49,795 nucleotides of DNA, taken from assembly GCA_030765605.1 (NCBI GenBank), contig JAVCCG010000141.1, positions 1 to 49,795 on the forward strand, given 5' to 3'. How positions within the stretch are numbered: the first letter of the stretch is position 1; each line of letters starts with the position of its first letter. Positions 24,844 to 33,141 of this stretch are shown here, piece after piece. Under the pieces are notes generated by a model. The model was not told where the DNA came from. It did not search any database and was given only the letters and a program-made list of their open reading frames with translations. The DNA comes from Candidatus Alcyoniella australis (GTDB taxonomy: Bacteria; Lernaellota; Lernaellaia; JAVCCG01; Alcyoniellaceae). Both the position numbers and the translations under genes were made by a program.

Positions 24844-25402
24844 GCTGCAATCGACGTCGGCCCGCGTGCTCCGCGAGCTGCTGGCCACTCCAGCGTTTCG
24901 CGAGATCGTGCTGCTCAACGTGCGTGAGATGCAGCCCGAAGAGGCGCGAGAGCTGGTGCGCACCGCACTGTGGACTGATCCGGCTTTCTCGCTGAGCATG
25001 GCGGCTGCCGCGCCCCAGGCGGTCAATTGTCTGATAGAGGCGTTGGTGGAGCTGGCCGTACAGTTGAACAGTTTTCCGCCGCAGATGATGAATGAGTTCG
25101 GCGCAGGGTTGGCGCAACAGGTTCGAACCGAACGCTTGACCGACCTGGCAGGCGAGCTGCGCACGTTGATCCAGCGCACGCTGCAGAACGATCCGCAGCT
25201 TGGGAAACAACTGACAAGCAATGCGATCAAGGCGGTAAACGGCCTGGTGCGCGCGGCGAATCAGATGCTCGATGATCGCCGACGTTCCCGCGAGCTGTTC
25301 GCCGATCTGGACGTCGGGCAGCTGCTGCGGCTGGCATGGCGCCTTGGCTGGTCGCTGGTGCGCGAACTTGTATCACGAGCGCTTGGTGGACGAGGCAGAT
25401 AG
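24836..25402 (+). CDS. Helical protein of unknown function, member 2 of a three-gene family
   Basis: A 188-residue helical protein, clearly related to the gene just before it: SARVLRELLATPAFREI at the N-terminus, then DPAFSLSMAAAAPQAVNCLI, ELAVQLNSFPPQMMNEFGAGL and a helix pair LRTLIQRTLQ..LGKQL. The C-terminal third (residues 150-188) is basic and amphipathic (LLRLAWRLGWSLVRELVSRAL), possibly a membrane-surface helix. It starts inside the previous gene (8-base overlap). No catalytic motif. Function unknown, tied by operon position to the acyl-CoA system. Confidence 0.7.
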   Translation: MAELQSTSARVLRELLATPAFREIVLLNVREMQPEEARELVRTALWTDPAFSLSMAAAAPQAVNCLIEALVELAVQLNSFPPQMMNEFGAGLAQQVRTERLTDLAGELRTLIQRTLQNDPQLGKQLTSNAIKAVNGLVRAANQMLDDRRRSRELFADLDVGQLLRLAWRLGWSLVRELVSRALGGRGR

Positions 25403-25436
25403 TGCGCGGCGCACGACACGGCTTTTGGGGGAGATA

Positions 25437-26615
25437 ATGGAAGAACAAGTTACCCGCAAGATGACCGACGAGCTTCCGGCGCTGATTAAAAGTCAGGCAA
25501 AGGCTTGCGACGAGTTGAGGCCGGCGGTTGGCGAGACGGTTGCGGCGCTCGATTTTGGCAAGCTGCGCATCAGCGTAATCGGGCTCTCGGACTCGGCCAC
25601 CTTGCTCGGCGAGGAGTTCATTGATCACGCCTTGGCCGACCCGGTCTCGTTCGCCAACCTGTTCAGCATGATCGTGCCGCTGGTAAACAATGAACTGCGG
25701 CTGTTGGCGCACTTACTCGAACAAATCGACCTGCCCGACGAGATTCTCGCCAGTTCGGTATTCAACATGCTCGGGGATCTTGATACCGAGCAGATCGCCC
25801 GAGCGCTCAATGCTTTGGCCGTGCGCCTTAACGAGATCCATCGCGGCAGCATGATTTTGGGCCGCGATGAACCCCGGCTGCGTAAGGTTTTGACCGAGTT
25901 CGGCGAGTCGCTGATGAACAAATTCGATCATGAACAGCTCGCGGCCGCATCGCTGGCACTGGCCGAGGACCTGGAAGTTGCGCTGAAGGTATCCAACGCG
26001 CTGCTCGCCTCGGACCCCAAATTATTGCAAATCAGCGGTAATGCGGCACTGGCCTTTGGCAGCGCGACGCTTTCGGGGATGGCCGGCATGTTGCGGGCCA
26101 TCGAGGGCATGCCGGAAGACGAGTTGACCAGCTTCTTGGCCGGGATCGGCAATGAACAGCAGGTCGAAAGCATGGCCGAGGCGCTCAACGCTGCCTTGGC
26201 GCTGGTCAATAGATTTGCCGCGCTGAATAAAGACGACAACGTAACCGCGGGGCTGGTCGAGCGCATCGATCGACAACAACTCGAGTTGGCCGCGTGCAAC
26301 CTGACGCAAAATCAGGCGTTGCAAAACGCCTTGAATCCCGAGCAGGTCGGAAAATGGCTCAACGCACGACTGACGAGTTTCAACAGCCGGGCAAAGCAGG
26401 GGGATGATCGCCCGCCGGGATATTTTAGGCAGGTATTTGATCAGCTCGATTCGCAACAGCTCGAGCAGGCGTTGAACAAGGTGCTGCGCGGCGCGACCGA
26501 CGCGCTGCTCTCGAGTCCGAAACGCGCCGCTGCCCTGATCCGTCCGCTGCTGGCCGCCGGTTGGAGAATCGTCACCATGCCGCTGAGGCGTCTGGTGCGG
26601 AGGGTCTGGAGATGA
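25437..26615 (+). CDS. Helical protein of unknown function, member 3 (long) of a three-gene family
   Basis: A 392-residue helical protein starting at an ATG preceded by GGGGGAG. It carries the family module in its middle (DPKLLQISGNAALAFGSATL, then AIEGMPEDELTSFLAGIG) and additional similar helical units on both sides, so it looks like a multi-unit version of the two shorter neighbours. The C-terminus ends in a very basic helix (MPLRRLVRRVWR). Longer starts overlapping the previous gene lack a ribosome site. Its stop overlaps the ATG of the next gene. No known function; scaffold, chaperone or membrane-surface tether are possibilities only. Confidence 0.68.
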   Translation: MEEQVTRKMTDELPALIKSQAKACDELRPAVGETVAALDFGKLRISVIGLSDSATLLGEEFIDHALADPVSFANLFSMIVPLVNNELRLLAHLLEQIDLPDEILASSVFNMLGDLDTEQIARALNALAVRLNEIHRGSMILGRDEPRLRKVLTEFGESLMNKFDHEQLAAASLALAEDLEVALKVSNALLASDPKLLQISGNAALAFGSATLSGMAGMLRAIEGMPEDELTSFLAGIGNEQQVESMAEALNAALALVNRFAALNKDDNVTAGLVERIDRQQLELAACNLTQNQALQNALNPEQVGKWLNARLTSFNSRAKQGDDRPPGYFRQVFDQLDSQQLEQALNKVLRGATDALLSSPKRAAALIRPLLAAGWRIVTMPLRRLVRRVWR

Positions 26616-27736
26616 TGATGCAACAGTTGATGGAACAGGCGGGCATGCTGCGCAACGATTACCTCGCGGCCTGGCAGGAGGACGGCGGTAAGGTCGTGGG
26701 CTACGCTTGCGTGGCCACGCCGACCGAGATAATCGAGGCCGCCGGATTGCTGCCCTATCGCATTCGCGCCTTGGGCAACAACCGCACCGAGTTGGCCGAT
26801 GCGCACCTCTCGCGTTTCAATTGCAGCTTCTGCCGCTCGTGCCTGCAACTCGGGCTCGAGGGCAGTCTCGACTTTCTCGACGGGCTGATCGAGACCAACG
26901 GATGCGACCACATCCGCGGGATGTTCGAGAACTGGCAATACGCCAAGCCCAGCGAGTTTTTCCACTACGTTAAAGTCCCGCATCTGGTTAACCAGGACAG
27001 CCTGGAATACTTCAGCGAAGAGCTGCGGCTATTTGGCAAGGCGTTGGGGGATCACTTCGGGGCCGATATTACCGACGAGAAACTATGGCAGGCGATCGAG
27101 AACGAGGATCGTCTGCGCGGGTTGCAGCGAGAGATCTATACCATGCGTGAGGGATCGCAGCCGTTGTTCAGCGGCAGCGAATCTTTGTCGCTTTGCCTGG
27201 TGGCGAGCTCCACGCCAACGGAGAAGACCATCGAATTGCTGCGTTCGGCGATCGACGAGCGCAAGGAAAACGGGATCAAGGAGTATCGAGCGCGGCTGAT
27301 GTTCGGAGGCTCGGCAACCGACGAGATCGAGCTGTTGCAGATGATCGAAAAACTCGGCGGCCTGATCGTCAGCGATTTGCTGTGCTACGGCTCACGCAGC
27401 TTCTGGGATCGCAACCTCGATCGCGGGTCAGACCCCTACGACACCTTGGCAAAATTATATCTGCAAAACCTCTCGTGCCCGCGGATGTTCGACGAGTTTT
27501 CCTATCGCCGAAAACTGCTGCTCGACGCGGTGAGTCGATCGGCAGCGGACGGGGTGATCCTGGTCCACAATAAATTCTGCGACGTGCACGGCATCGACAA
27601 TGTCCAGCTAAGACTGGCGTTGGAGAAAGAGGGGGTTCCGGTTTTGACCCTCGAAAAGGAGTACGGCGCAGCGGCTGATCTGGGTCGAATGCGCACACGC
27701 GTGCAGGCTTTCCTCGAGCGGATCGGAGCACGCTGA
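26612..27736 (+). CDS. 2-hydroxyacyl-CoA dehydratase / benzoyl-CoA reductase family subunit (BcrC/HgdB-like)
   Basis: A 374-residue cytoplasmic Fe-S subunit. Family signs run in order: GYACVATPTEIIEAAGLLPYR, then NCSFCRSCLQLGLEG, DHIRGMFENWQY, MFGGSATDEIELLQMIEKLG and, near the end, VHNKFCDVHG with TLEKEYG...RTRVQAFLE. Cysteines at ACVA, CSFCRSC and KFC are the likely 4Fe-4S ligands. Members catalyse radical-type eliminations or ATP-dependent ring reduction on acyl-CoA, powered by an activator ATPase. GGAGG at 26599-26603 and the ATGA overlap support the start. Together with the next gene it would form the substrate-binding heterodimer. Whether it is a dehydratase or a reductase cannot be decided from sequence. 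Confidence 0.85.
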   Translation: MMMQQLMEQAGMLRNDYLAAWQEDGGKVVGYACVATPTEIIEAAGLLPYRIRALGNNRTELADAHLSRFNCSFCRSCLQLGLEGSLDFLDGLIETNGCDHIRGMFENWQYAKPSEFFHYVKVPHLVNQDSLEYFSEELRLFGKALGDHFGADITDEKLWQAIENEDRLRGLQREIYTMREGSQPLFSGSESLSLCLVASSTPTEKTIELLRSAIDERKENGIKEYRARLMFGGSATDEIELLQMIEKLGGLIVSDLLCYGSRSFWDRNLDRGSDPYDTLAKLYLQNLSCPRMFDEFSYRRKLLLDAVSRSAADGVILVHNKFCDVHGIDNVQLRLALEKEGVPVLTLEKEYGAAADLGRMRTRVQAFLERIGAR

Positions 27737-29142
27737 TGTACTCCGAGCAGGTGGGATTGTTCGATCGGGTGGCCTCGATCCTCGATCTGTGCAAGCGCAT
27801 GCCCGACACGATGAGCGACGAGGAAGTGGAGGGGCTGCTCAAGTTTCTGCCCACGGATTCGCAGAATTCGATCCGCGCGATGCTCGTGCCACGCTTTCGC
27901 GACGTCAGCGTCAAGTTTCTCAAGCTGGTGGCCAAATGGGTGCACACCGCGCGCAAGGCTCCGTTGGAGGGCAAGAAGGTAATTATCGTGCCGTTCAATT
28001 TCCCGCCGGAGCTGATTCACGCCTTTGACAATGCCTGCCCGATCACCAGTGAGATCCTCTCGACGCTGGGCGTGGTGGCCCTGGAGGGGCAGGGCGAGCG
28101 CTATTGGGACATGGCGATGGGGCTTGGATTGCCCGACCACTCTTGCTCGTCGAGCACCATCGAGCTGGGATCGATGCTCGGCTCGAGCGACTTTCGGCCG
28201 CAGGCCATCGTCTCGGCCGCACCCGGCGGGTGCGACGTCAACGCCAAGATCCACGAGTTCGTCTCGAACTATCTGGACATCCCGCAGTTTTTCCTGGCCA
28301 AGATCCCGGACGACTCCCAGCGTGGCCACGCTCAATACAGCGTGGAGGCGCGAAAGCTGATCAAGAGTCTGGAGCAGTTTGTGGGCGAGGAGCTGACCGA
28401 GGACAAGCTGCGCAAAGTGATGGAGCGCGCCAACCGCTGCACTGAGCTGCACTACGAGCTGTGGGATCTGCAACGCGCGCGGCCATGCCCGGTCCCCAAC
28501 CTGTTCTCGCTCTACCTCTACGGCGTGCGCTTCTCGATGTGGGGCACCCAGGACGGGATCGAGATGCTTGAGGCGATGGTCGATCTCGCTAAACAGCGGC
28601 TCAAGCAAGGGGCCTACCCGGCGCCGCAAGAAAAAGCCCGCACCCTGTGGTGCTACACCAGCTACTATTTCGACTTTGCCAACCTGTTCAACTGGATGGA
28701 GGAGAGCGGTTACACGCACCTCGGCGACGGACTGGACCTGTATTTTCCGCAGCCGGTGGACACATCGAGCATGGACAGCATGATCGAAGGCTTTGCCGAG
28801 GCTGCGCGCAACATGCCGATGACGCGCCAGGTGGGCGGCCAGTCGATGTCCGGCCAATGGACCGAAGACTGCATTACCGCGGCGCAACAGCTCGATGCAG
28901 ACTGTGTGATCTACTGCGGACATCACTCATGCAAGCAGACCTGGTCGGTGCTCTCGATATTGCGTAGCGAGATCGAGCGGCGCACGGGACTGCCGATGTT
29001 GGTACTGCAGGGCGACTCGTGGATCAGGCGCATGACTCCGATCAGCGTGATCCAACACGAGATCGACGAGTTCGTACAAAACGTCGTGGCGCGCAAGGAA
29101 CAGGGCAAGCGTCGGTCGCGAAAACACAAATCGATAAACTGA
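27736..29142 (+). CDS. 2-hydroxyacyl-CoA dehydratase / benzoyl-CoA reductase family subunit (BcrB-like)
   Basis: A 468-residue partner of the preceding subunit, starting within its stop codon (TGATG). It matches the larger subunit type: FNFPPELIHAFDNACPITSE, then CSSSTIELGSMLG, SAAPGGCDVNAKIHEF, and a C-terminal VIYCGHHSCKQTWS followed by GLPMLVLQGDSWIRR and a final helical stretch. Cys residues in NACP, CSSS, GGCD and HHSC are candidates for the second 4Fe-4S cluster. Class I benzoyl-CoA reductase has exactly such a pair plus two ATPases, and the two ATPase genes follow. The very basic tail (KRRSRKHKSIN) is unusual. Substrate unknown. Confidence 0.84.
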   Translation: MYSEQVGLFDRVASILDLCKRMPDTMSDEEVEGLLKFLPTDSQNSIRAMLVPRFRDVSVKFLKLVAKWVHTARKAPLEGKKVIIVPFNFPPELIHAFDNACPITSEILSTLGVVALEGQGERYWDMAMGLGLPDHSCSSSTIELGSMLGSSDFRPQAIVSAAPGGCDVNAKIHEFVSNYLDIPQFFLAKIPDDSQRGHAQYSVEARKLIKSLEQFVGEELTEDKLRKVMERANRCTELHYELWDLQRARPCPVPNLFSLYLYGVRFSMWGTQDGIEMLEAMVDLAKQRLKQGAYPAPQEKARTLWCYTSYYFDFANLFNWMEESGYTHLGDGLDLYFPQPVDTSSMDSMIEGFAEAARNMPMTRQVGGQSMSGQWTEDCITAAQQLDADCVIYCGHHSCKQTWSVLSILRSEIERRTGLPMLVLQGDSWIRRMTPISVIQHEIDEFVQNVVARKEQGKRRSRKHKSIN

Positions 29143-29151
29143 GGGAGCCCG

Positions 29152-29943
29152 ATGCTGTTCGCCGGAATCGACGTCGGATCGCTCACCGCAGAAGCGGTGG
29201 TGGTCAACTCAACAGGAATCGTGGCCGGACAGAGCATGTCGGTGCTGCCCAATCCGGTGGACTCGGCGCGCGAAGTGCTGGGCAGACTGCTGCGGCAGCA
29301 GGGCATTGCACTAAAGCAGATCGAATACACGATCAGCACGGGCTACGGCCGTGAGCAGGTGCAGCTCGAGGGCATGGCCCAGAGCAACGTCAGCGAGATC
29401 TCGTGTCACGGCATGGGAGCCTACGCGCAGTTGCCGCGGGTGCGCACGGTGATCGATATCGGCGGCCAGGATGCCAAGGTAATCAAACTCGACGAGGCGG
29501 GCGAGTTGGCCGACTTTGTGATGAACGACAAGTGCGCCGCGGGCACCGGGCATTTCCTCGAGATCATGAGCCGGGCATTGGGCGTCACGCTGGAGCAGCT
29601 CGGGCCGCTGTCGTTGGGTTCCAGGACGCCGATCGAGATGAGCAATCGTTGCAGCATTTACGTTGAGACCGAGGTGATCCATTACTTGCAACGCGGTGCG
29701 TCAAAGGTCGATTTGGCCGCTGGGATCAACCGTTCAATGGCCGAACGCGTCGTTGCTCTGGTGCGGCGCGTGAAGCCCAAGCGCGAGGTGATGCTCACCG
29801 GCGGTGTGGCCAAGAACGTTGCTGTGCGTGCGGAACTAGAGCGCATGTTGCAGGTCAAGATGGTTCGTCCGCAAATCGACCCGCAGCTGATCGGCGCCTA
29901 CGGTGCGGCTGTGCTTGCATCGCGCATCGGAGATGCACAGTGA
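29152..29943 (+). CDS. BcrA/BcrD/HgdC-type acyl-CoA dehydratase/reductase activator ATPase 1
   Basis: A 263-residue ATPase of the ASKHA fold, short activator type. Motifs: GIDVGSLTAEAVV (phosphate 1), VIDIGGQDAKVIK (phosphate 2), NDKCAAGTGHFLEIMSRALG with the first cluster Cys, SNRCSIYVETEV with the second, and LTGGVAKN (adenosine). In HgdC two such cysteines from a homodimer hold one bridging 4Fe-4S cluster; ATP hydrolysis drives electrons to very low potential into the partner. The spacing from the previous gene is nine bases with GAGGGAG before the ATG. Function within the family is secure. Confidence 0.9.
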   Translation: MLFAGIDVGSLTAEAVVVNSTGIVAGQSMSVLPNPVDSAREVLGRLLRQQGIALKQIEYTISTGYGREQVQLEGMAQSNVSEISCHGMGAYAQLPRVRTVIDIGGQDAKVIKLDEAGELADFVMNDKCAAGTGHFLEIMSRALGVTLEQLGPLSLGSRTPIEMSNRCSIYVETEVIHYLQRGASKVDLAAGINRSMAERVVALVRRVKPKREVMLTGGVAKNVAVRAELERMLQVKMVRPQIDPQLIGAYGAAVLASRIGDAQ

Positions 29944-30707
29944 TCACAGTGGGTGTGGATGTGGGCAGTCTGCTGACCAAGATGGTCGTGCTCGATGGCG
30001 ACGATTTGGTCGCGAGTTCGATTAACGACACCACGGGAAACATCGTCGACGAGCTTCCGGTCTGGATCGAAGATCTTTTGTCTAAAGCAAAGCTCGAGCG
30101 TTCGCAAATTAAACGGCTGGCCGCAACCGGCAACGGCGCCGATCTGGTCAAGGGCGCGGATTTTAGCGAGGACGAGGTCGCCTGTGTGGCTGCCGCAGCC
30201 TACTTTTCCATTGCACAAATTGAAATGGCGATTCACATCGGCGGCCAGAGCATTACAGCGCTGAGCATGGACGAAAACGGCGAGGTTAAAAGCTTCATGC
30301 GCAACGATAAATGCGCCTCGGGCTCCGGACGATTTATAGAAAACATGGCGTCCAAACTCAATGTCTCGCTGACCGATATTGAAGATTTGGTGGCGCAGTC
30401 GGAAAAACAGGTTTTGATCAGCAATCAATGCGGGGTGTTCGCGGAGAGCGAGGTGATCAGCCACGTCAACGACGGAGAACGGGTGCCCGATATTTTCGCC
30501 GGGATCTGCGCTGCGGTTGCCAACATTGTGGTTTCACAAGGACGCCGGTTCGCCGCTGCCGAACATTTCACACTTACCGGCGGCGTGGCCCGCATAACGC
30601 CGATTGTGAAGATGATCTGCGATAAGCTCGGCGGCGAATATCACGAACTGCCCTACGATCCGCGCCTGGCCGCGGCGATCGGGGCGGCCGTGCTTGCAGG
30701 ATCGTGA
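29940..30707 (+). CDS. BcrA/BcrD/HgdC-type activator ATPase 2
   Basis: A 255-residue paralogue of the preceding ATPase (GTG start overlapping its stop, GTGA). It retains GVDVGSLLTKMVVLDGD, IGGQSITALSMDENG (Ser for the usual Asp), NDKCASGSGRFIENMA and SNQCGVFAESEV with both cluster cysteines, and LTGGVARI. Two different activator ATPases side by side is the pattern of class I benzoyl-CoA reductase (BcrA plus BcrD) rather than of dehydratases, which use a single homodimeric activator. It probably forms a heterodimer with the preceding protein that injects electrons into the two Fe-S subunits upstream. Confidence 0.88.
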   Translation: MITVGVDVGSLLTKMVVLDGDDLVASSINDTTGNIVDELPVWIEDLLSKAKLERSQIKRLAATGNGADLVKGADFSEDEVACVAAAAYFSIAQIEMAIHIGGQSITALSMDENGEVKSFMRNDKCASGSGRFIENMASKLNVSLTDIEDLVAQSEKQVLISNQCGVFAESEVISHVNDGERVPDIFAGICAAVANIVVSQGRRFAAAEHFTLTGGVARITPIVKMICDKLGGEYHELPYDPRLAAAIGAAVLAGS

Positions 30708-30711
30708 ACCG

Positions 30712-31428
30712 ATGGGTCTGTTCGATGAACAGCTGACAACGCTACGCAGCCTGGTCCGCGATATCGAAGCGGCATCCCAGATTCAAACTTTTAATCAAGA
30801 GCAGTGTCCGACGTGGCCCCGCGGCTCGAGTCTGGTGCTCGAGGAAGACACAGCACTGGAGCTGGGTAATCCCAGCCTTGGATCGCTGATGCTGCTGCTG
30901 TGGTCTGAAGACCCTGCGGCCGTGGACAACGGTCGCGTGACCCTGATCGGTCCGGACGTCGATCAGTTGGAACGCTCGAGTGCATTTTGTCAGGTATTGA
31001 TAGTGGCCGGACGATTTGACGAGCCGTACGAGCGTTATCGCGATCTGCGTGACGCTGTCTACAATACGCGGCTGGATGGGTTGATGGTGCGCAGCGTGGC
31101 CAGCCGACAGACCGCGTGGTGCAGGATCAGTCACGACGCTTTGAAGCGCGGAATGACGCTGCCGATTATCGGCGCTGAACTGTTGCGCTCGTTAAGCGAG
31201 TTGGAATTTGTCGATGCCGCGGAAACGCTGTTGATAACCGCGGGCAAGGAGACAATCGAGAAACTCAGGCCATTGGCCGACATGCTGGGAAACATCGTCG
31301 GTGCGTTGATTAAAATGCACGAGGAGCCGCTGCTTCAATGCGATAGCTGCGACTATCGCGAGATCTGCGAAGGGGTCGCGGAGCTCAAGCGGATCAGACG
31401 AGAGCTGAGGACGGGAGCGGATCGATGA
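30712..31428 (+). CDS. Acetyl-CoA synthase (CdhC/AcsB)-like domain protein, short form
   Basis: A 238-residue protein resembling one domain of the acetyl-CoA synthase beta subunit. By memory alignment: EEDTALELGNPSLGSL, GRVTLIGPDVDQL, VLIVAGRFDEPYERYRDLRD and TAWCRISHDALKRGMTLPIIG correspond to ACS segments around ELGGP, GPDID, ERRIH and RISK....G....IG. It ends with LQCDSCDYREICEG, a Cx2Cx5C set placed where ACS has the first cysteines of its A-cluster (Cx2Cx8C). The fourth cluster Cys and the CGC that holds the second nickel are absent, and ACS is about three times longer. Possibly a small Fe-S or nickel protein serving the reductase-like complex. A TTG at 30694 is an alternative start. The CooC-like gene overlaps its stop. 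Confidence 0.62.
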   Translation: MGLFDEQLTTLRSLVRDIEAASQIQTFNQEQCPTWPRGSSLVLEEDTALELGNPSLGSLMLLLWSEDPAAVDNGRVTLIGPDVDQLERSSAFCQVLIVAGRFDEPYERYRDLRDAVYNTRLDGLMVRSVASRQTAWCRISHDALKRGMTLPIIGAELLRSLSELEFVDAAETLLITAGKETIEKLRPLADMLGNIVGALIKMHEEPLLQCDSCDYREICEGVAELKRIRRELRTGADR

Positions 31429-32177
31429 GCAAGATGATTATTGCGGTCTGCGGCAAGGGCGGAGTGGGTAAAACCACAGTCTCCGCGATGATCTCCCGCA
31501 GCCTGTTTCTTTCCGGCAAACCGCGTACGTTGCTGGTCGACGCTGATCCGTCCAGCGGCCTTGCCATTGCCTTGGGAATGGAGCCGGAGCGCACGGTGGA
31601 GTATCTGCGTAACAACACCATCGGCGAGGTCAGGCAGGGCCGGACCGACAAGCGCGATCTTGCGCAATCGCTGGACTACTTGCTGCTCGATGCATTGGTC
31701 GAACGCGGCAACCTGGCGCTGCTCTCTATCGGACGACCGGAACAGCGCGGTTGCTACTGTTCGGTAAACTCACTTTTACGTGAGGCGATCGAACTGCTGG
31801 CCGGGCAGTTCGATCTGGTGCTGATCGACGCTGAGGCCGGAGTGGAGCAGGTCAACCGCGAGGTGCTGCGCGGAGTCGATAAATTGCTGCTGGTGGGCGA
31901 CACGTCGCAGAAATCGTTGCGCGTAACCATGACCATCGATGAGGTGGCCCGCAAGTACGCAGCTGACATTGAATCGTTGCTGCTAATCAACCGTGTGCGC
32001 GAGACAGATGAATATTCGCAATCAGTCGCATCGACCAATCTCAAGTTTGCGCTGGGGATTCCCGAGGACGGAACCGTGCGCGAGTACGACGCCGAGGCGC
32101 GCTCGTTTTTGCAGATGCCCGATTGCCCGGCCACAGCAGCGGTGGATGAGCTGCTGGCCTTAATGCGCTTGACCTGA
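31425..32177 (+). CDS. CooC-type nickel-insertion ATPase (MinD/SIMIBI class)
   Basis: A 250-residue P-loop ATPase. The deviant Walker A is CGKGGVGKTT (residues 9-18), DADPSSGLAIALG follows the P-loop strand, and LVLIDAEAGVEQVNREVL corresponds to the CooC switch II region. A Cys-X-Cys motif, GRPEQRGCYCSVNSLLRE (Cys110 and Cys112), matches the pair that binds nickel at the dimer interface in CooC1. CooC proteins insert nickel into CO dehydrogenase or acetyl-CoA synthase. No CODH gene is in the window, so the client is probably the ACS-like protein whose gene it overlaps by four bases, or the Fe-S subunits upstream. Family call strong, client inferred. Confidence 0.88.
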   Translation: MSKMIIAVCGKGGVGKTTVSAMISRSLFLSGKPRTLLVDADPSSGLAIALGMEPERTVEYLRNNTIGEVRQGRTDKRDLAQSLDYLLLDALVERGNLALLSIGRPEQRGCYCSVNSLLREAIELLAGQFDLVLIDAEAGVEQVNREVLRGVDKLLLVGDTSQKSLRVTMTIDEVARKYAADIESLLLINRVRETDEYSQSVASTNLKFALGIPEDGTVREYDAEARSFLQMPDCPATAAVDELLALMRLT

Positions 32178-32179
32178 TT

Positions 32180-32950
32180 CTATTCTTTTTTAAGCTCAAA
32201 GATCGAAGGGTCGAGCGTGGCGTTGGGCTCGAAGGCGATGATCTTGTAGCTCAGTTGCAGCTTGCCGTTGAAGTCGTACGATTCGACGAAACGCGGCATG
32301 TCGGTCCGTTCGTCAATGCCGACCACCGATCGCGAGTAAAGCACTCCGCCCGACGGATCGTCCGAGAGCTTGATGTCGTAGACCCTGAGTTTGAGACCGG
32401 GAATCAGGCTGGTGGAGTAGCCCTTGTCCTGGACTTGGATCGTGTTTTTAGCGATCGCATTGTTGTGGATCGAGATCACGTGGTTCAGTAAAAACCCCAG
32501 GCAATATTCGTTGATGCGGAAGTTGTGCGGGTACAGCCCATAGATGATGCGGCTGTCCAGGTGCCAGCTTTGAACTCCGATCAGTCCGCGTATGCCGGTT
32601 TCCAGTGCGAGGAAATGCTCCGGTCCGTCGCGGTTGATATCGTAGCTCGCCTGAAGTCCCTCGTAGGGCCCGCCGTGCATCCATTTGAAGTACAGGCGTA
32701 GCGGCTGTTGATTGTAGATGCACAGCACGCGCTCGGTGCCTTTGCATTTTCCATCGTTGTACTCGGTGAGCAGGATCTGGGCGCGGTAGGTTTTAATACC
32801 GCGAAAATAGGCCTGGCCGTTCCCATAGGTTTGGCTGAGCTTGTTGACCAGGCTTTGGTCCTGCGGCAACGCCTCCTGGACAATGAAAACGAGCGCGATG
32901 AATAGGACCAGCAGGGTCGCACTGGTTGCAACCATCTTGGATTTGGTCAT
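32180..32950 (-). CDS. Exported DUF1571-like protein
   Basis: A 256-residue protein with an N-terminal hydrophobic anchor or signal peptide (MVATSATLLVLFIALVFIV) and a soluble body resembling DUF1571: YRAQILLTEYNDGKCKGTERV, PLRLYFKWM, LHPNF-like GLYPHNFRINEYCLGFLLNHV and a final DPSIFEL. GGGGGAG before ATG 32950 fixes the start; the frame continues to 33010 without support. Probably periplasmic. DUF1571 proteins have a half-barrel fold reminiscent of lipoprotein carriers (LolA/LolB). It is convergent with the CooC-like gene, two bases apart, and so lies outside that operon. Confidence 0.62.
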   Translation of the reverse strand: MTKSKMVATSATLLVLFIALVFIVQEALPQDQSLVNKLSQTYGNGQAYFRGIKTYRAQILLTEYNDGKCKGTERVLCIYNQQPLRLYFKWMHGGPYEGLQASYDINRDGPEHFLALETGIRGLIGVQSWHLDSRIIYGLYPHNFRINEYCLGFLLNHVISIHNNAIAKNTIQVQDKGYSTSLIPGLKLRVYDIKLSDDPSGGVLYSRSVVGIDERTDMPRFVESYDFNGKLQLSYKIIAFEPNATLDPSIFELKKE

Positions 32951-33141
32951 GGTCTCCCCCTGTAATACACGGATTGCATCGAATCCGACGCTGCCCCGGC
33001 AACGAATCAATAATCAAAACCTATCTGCAAGATATCGCATCGGGGATCAAAATTAAATCTAATGGCGTTGTGTTGGCCGCATTACATTTTTGCACTGGGT
33101 GATCGAATATTGATGACGCAATCACATTTAAATGGGAGAAC

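Noticed and set aside
27502-28926. 474-codon minus-strand frame opposite the BcrB-like gene
   Set aside because: The plus strand encodes a conserved enzyme subunit; the antisense product has no recognisable domain.
30712-32177. A genuine CODH/acetyl-CoA synthase locus
   Set aside because: Only a short ACS-like domain and CooC are present; the nickel-binding CGC, CODH and corrinoid Fe-S protein genes are missing.
33085-33130. FNR-type site upstream of the cytochrome P460-like gene (TTGAT...AATCA)
   Set aside because: The half-sites are separated by the wrong number of bases and the arms are only four bases long.
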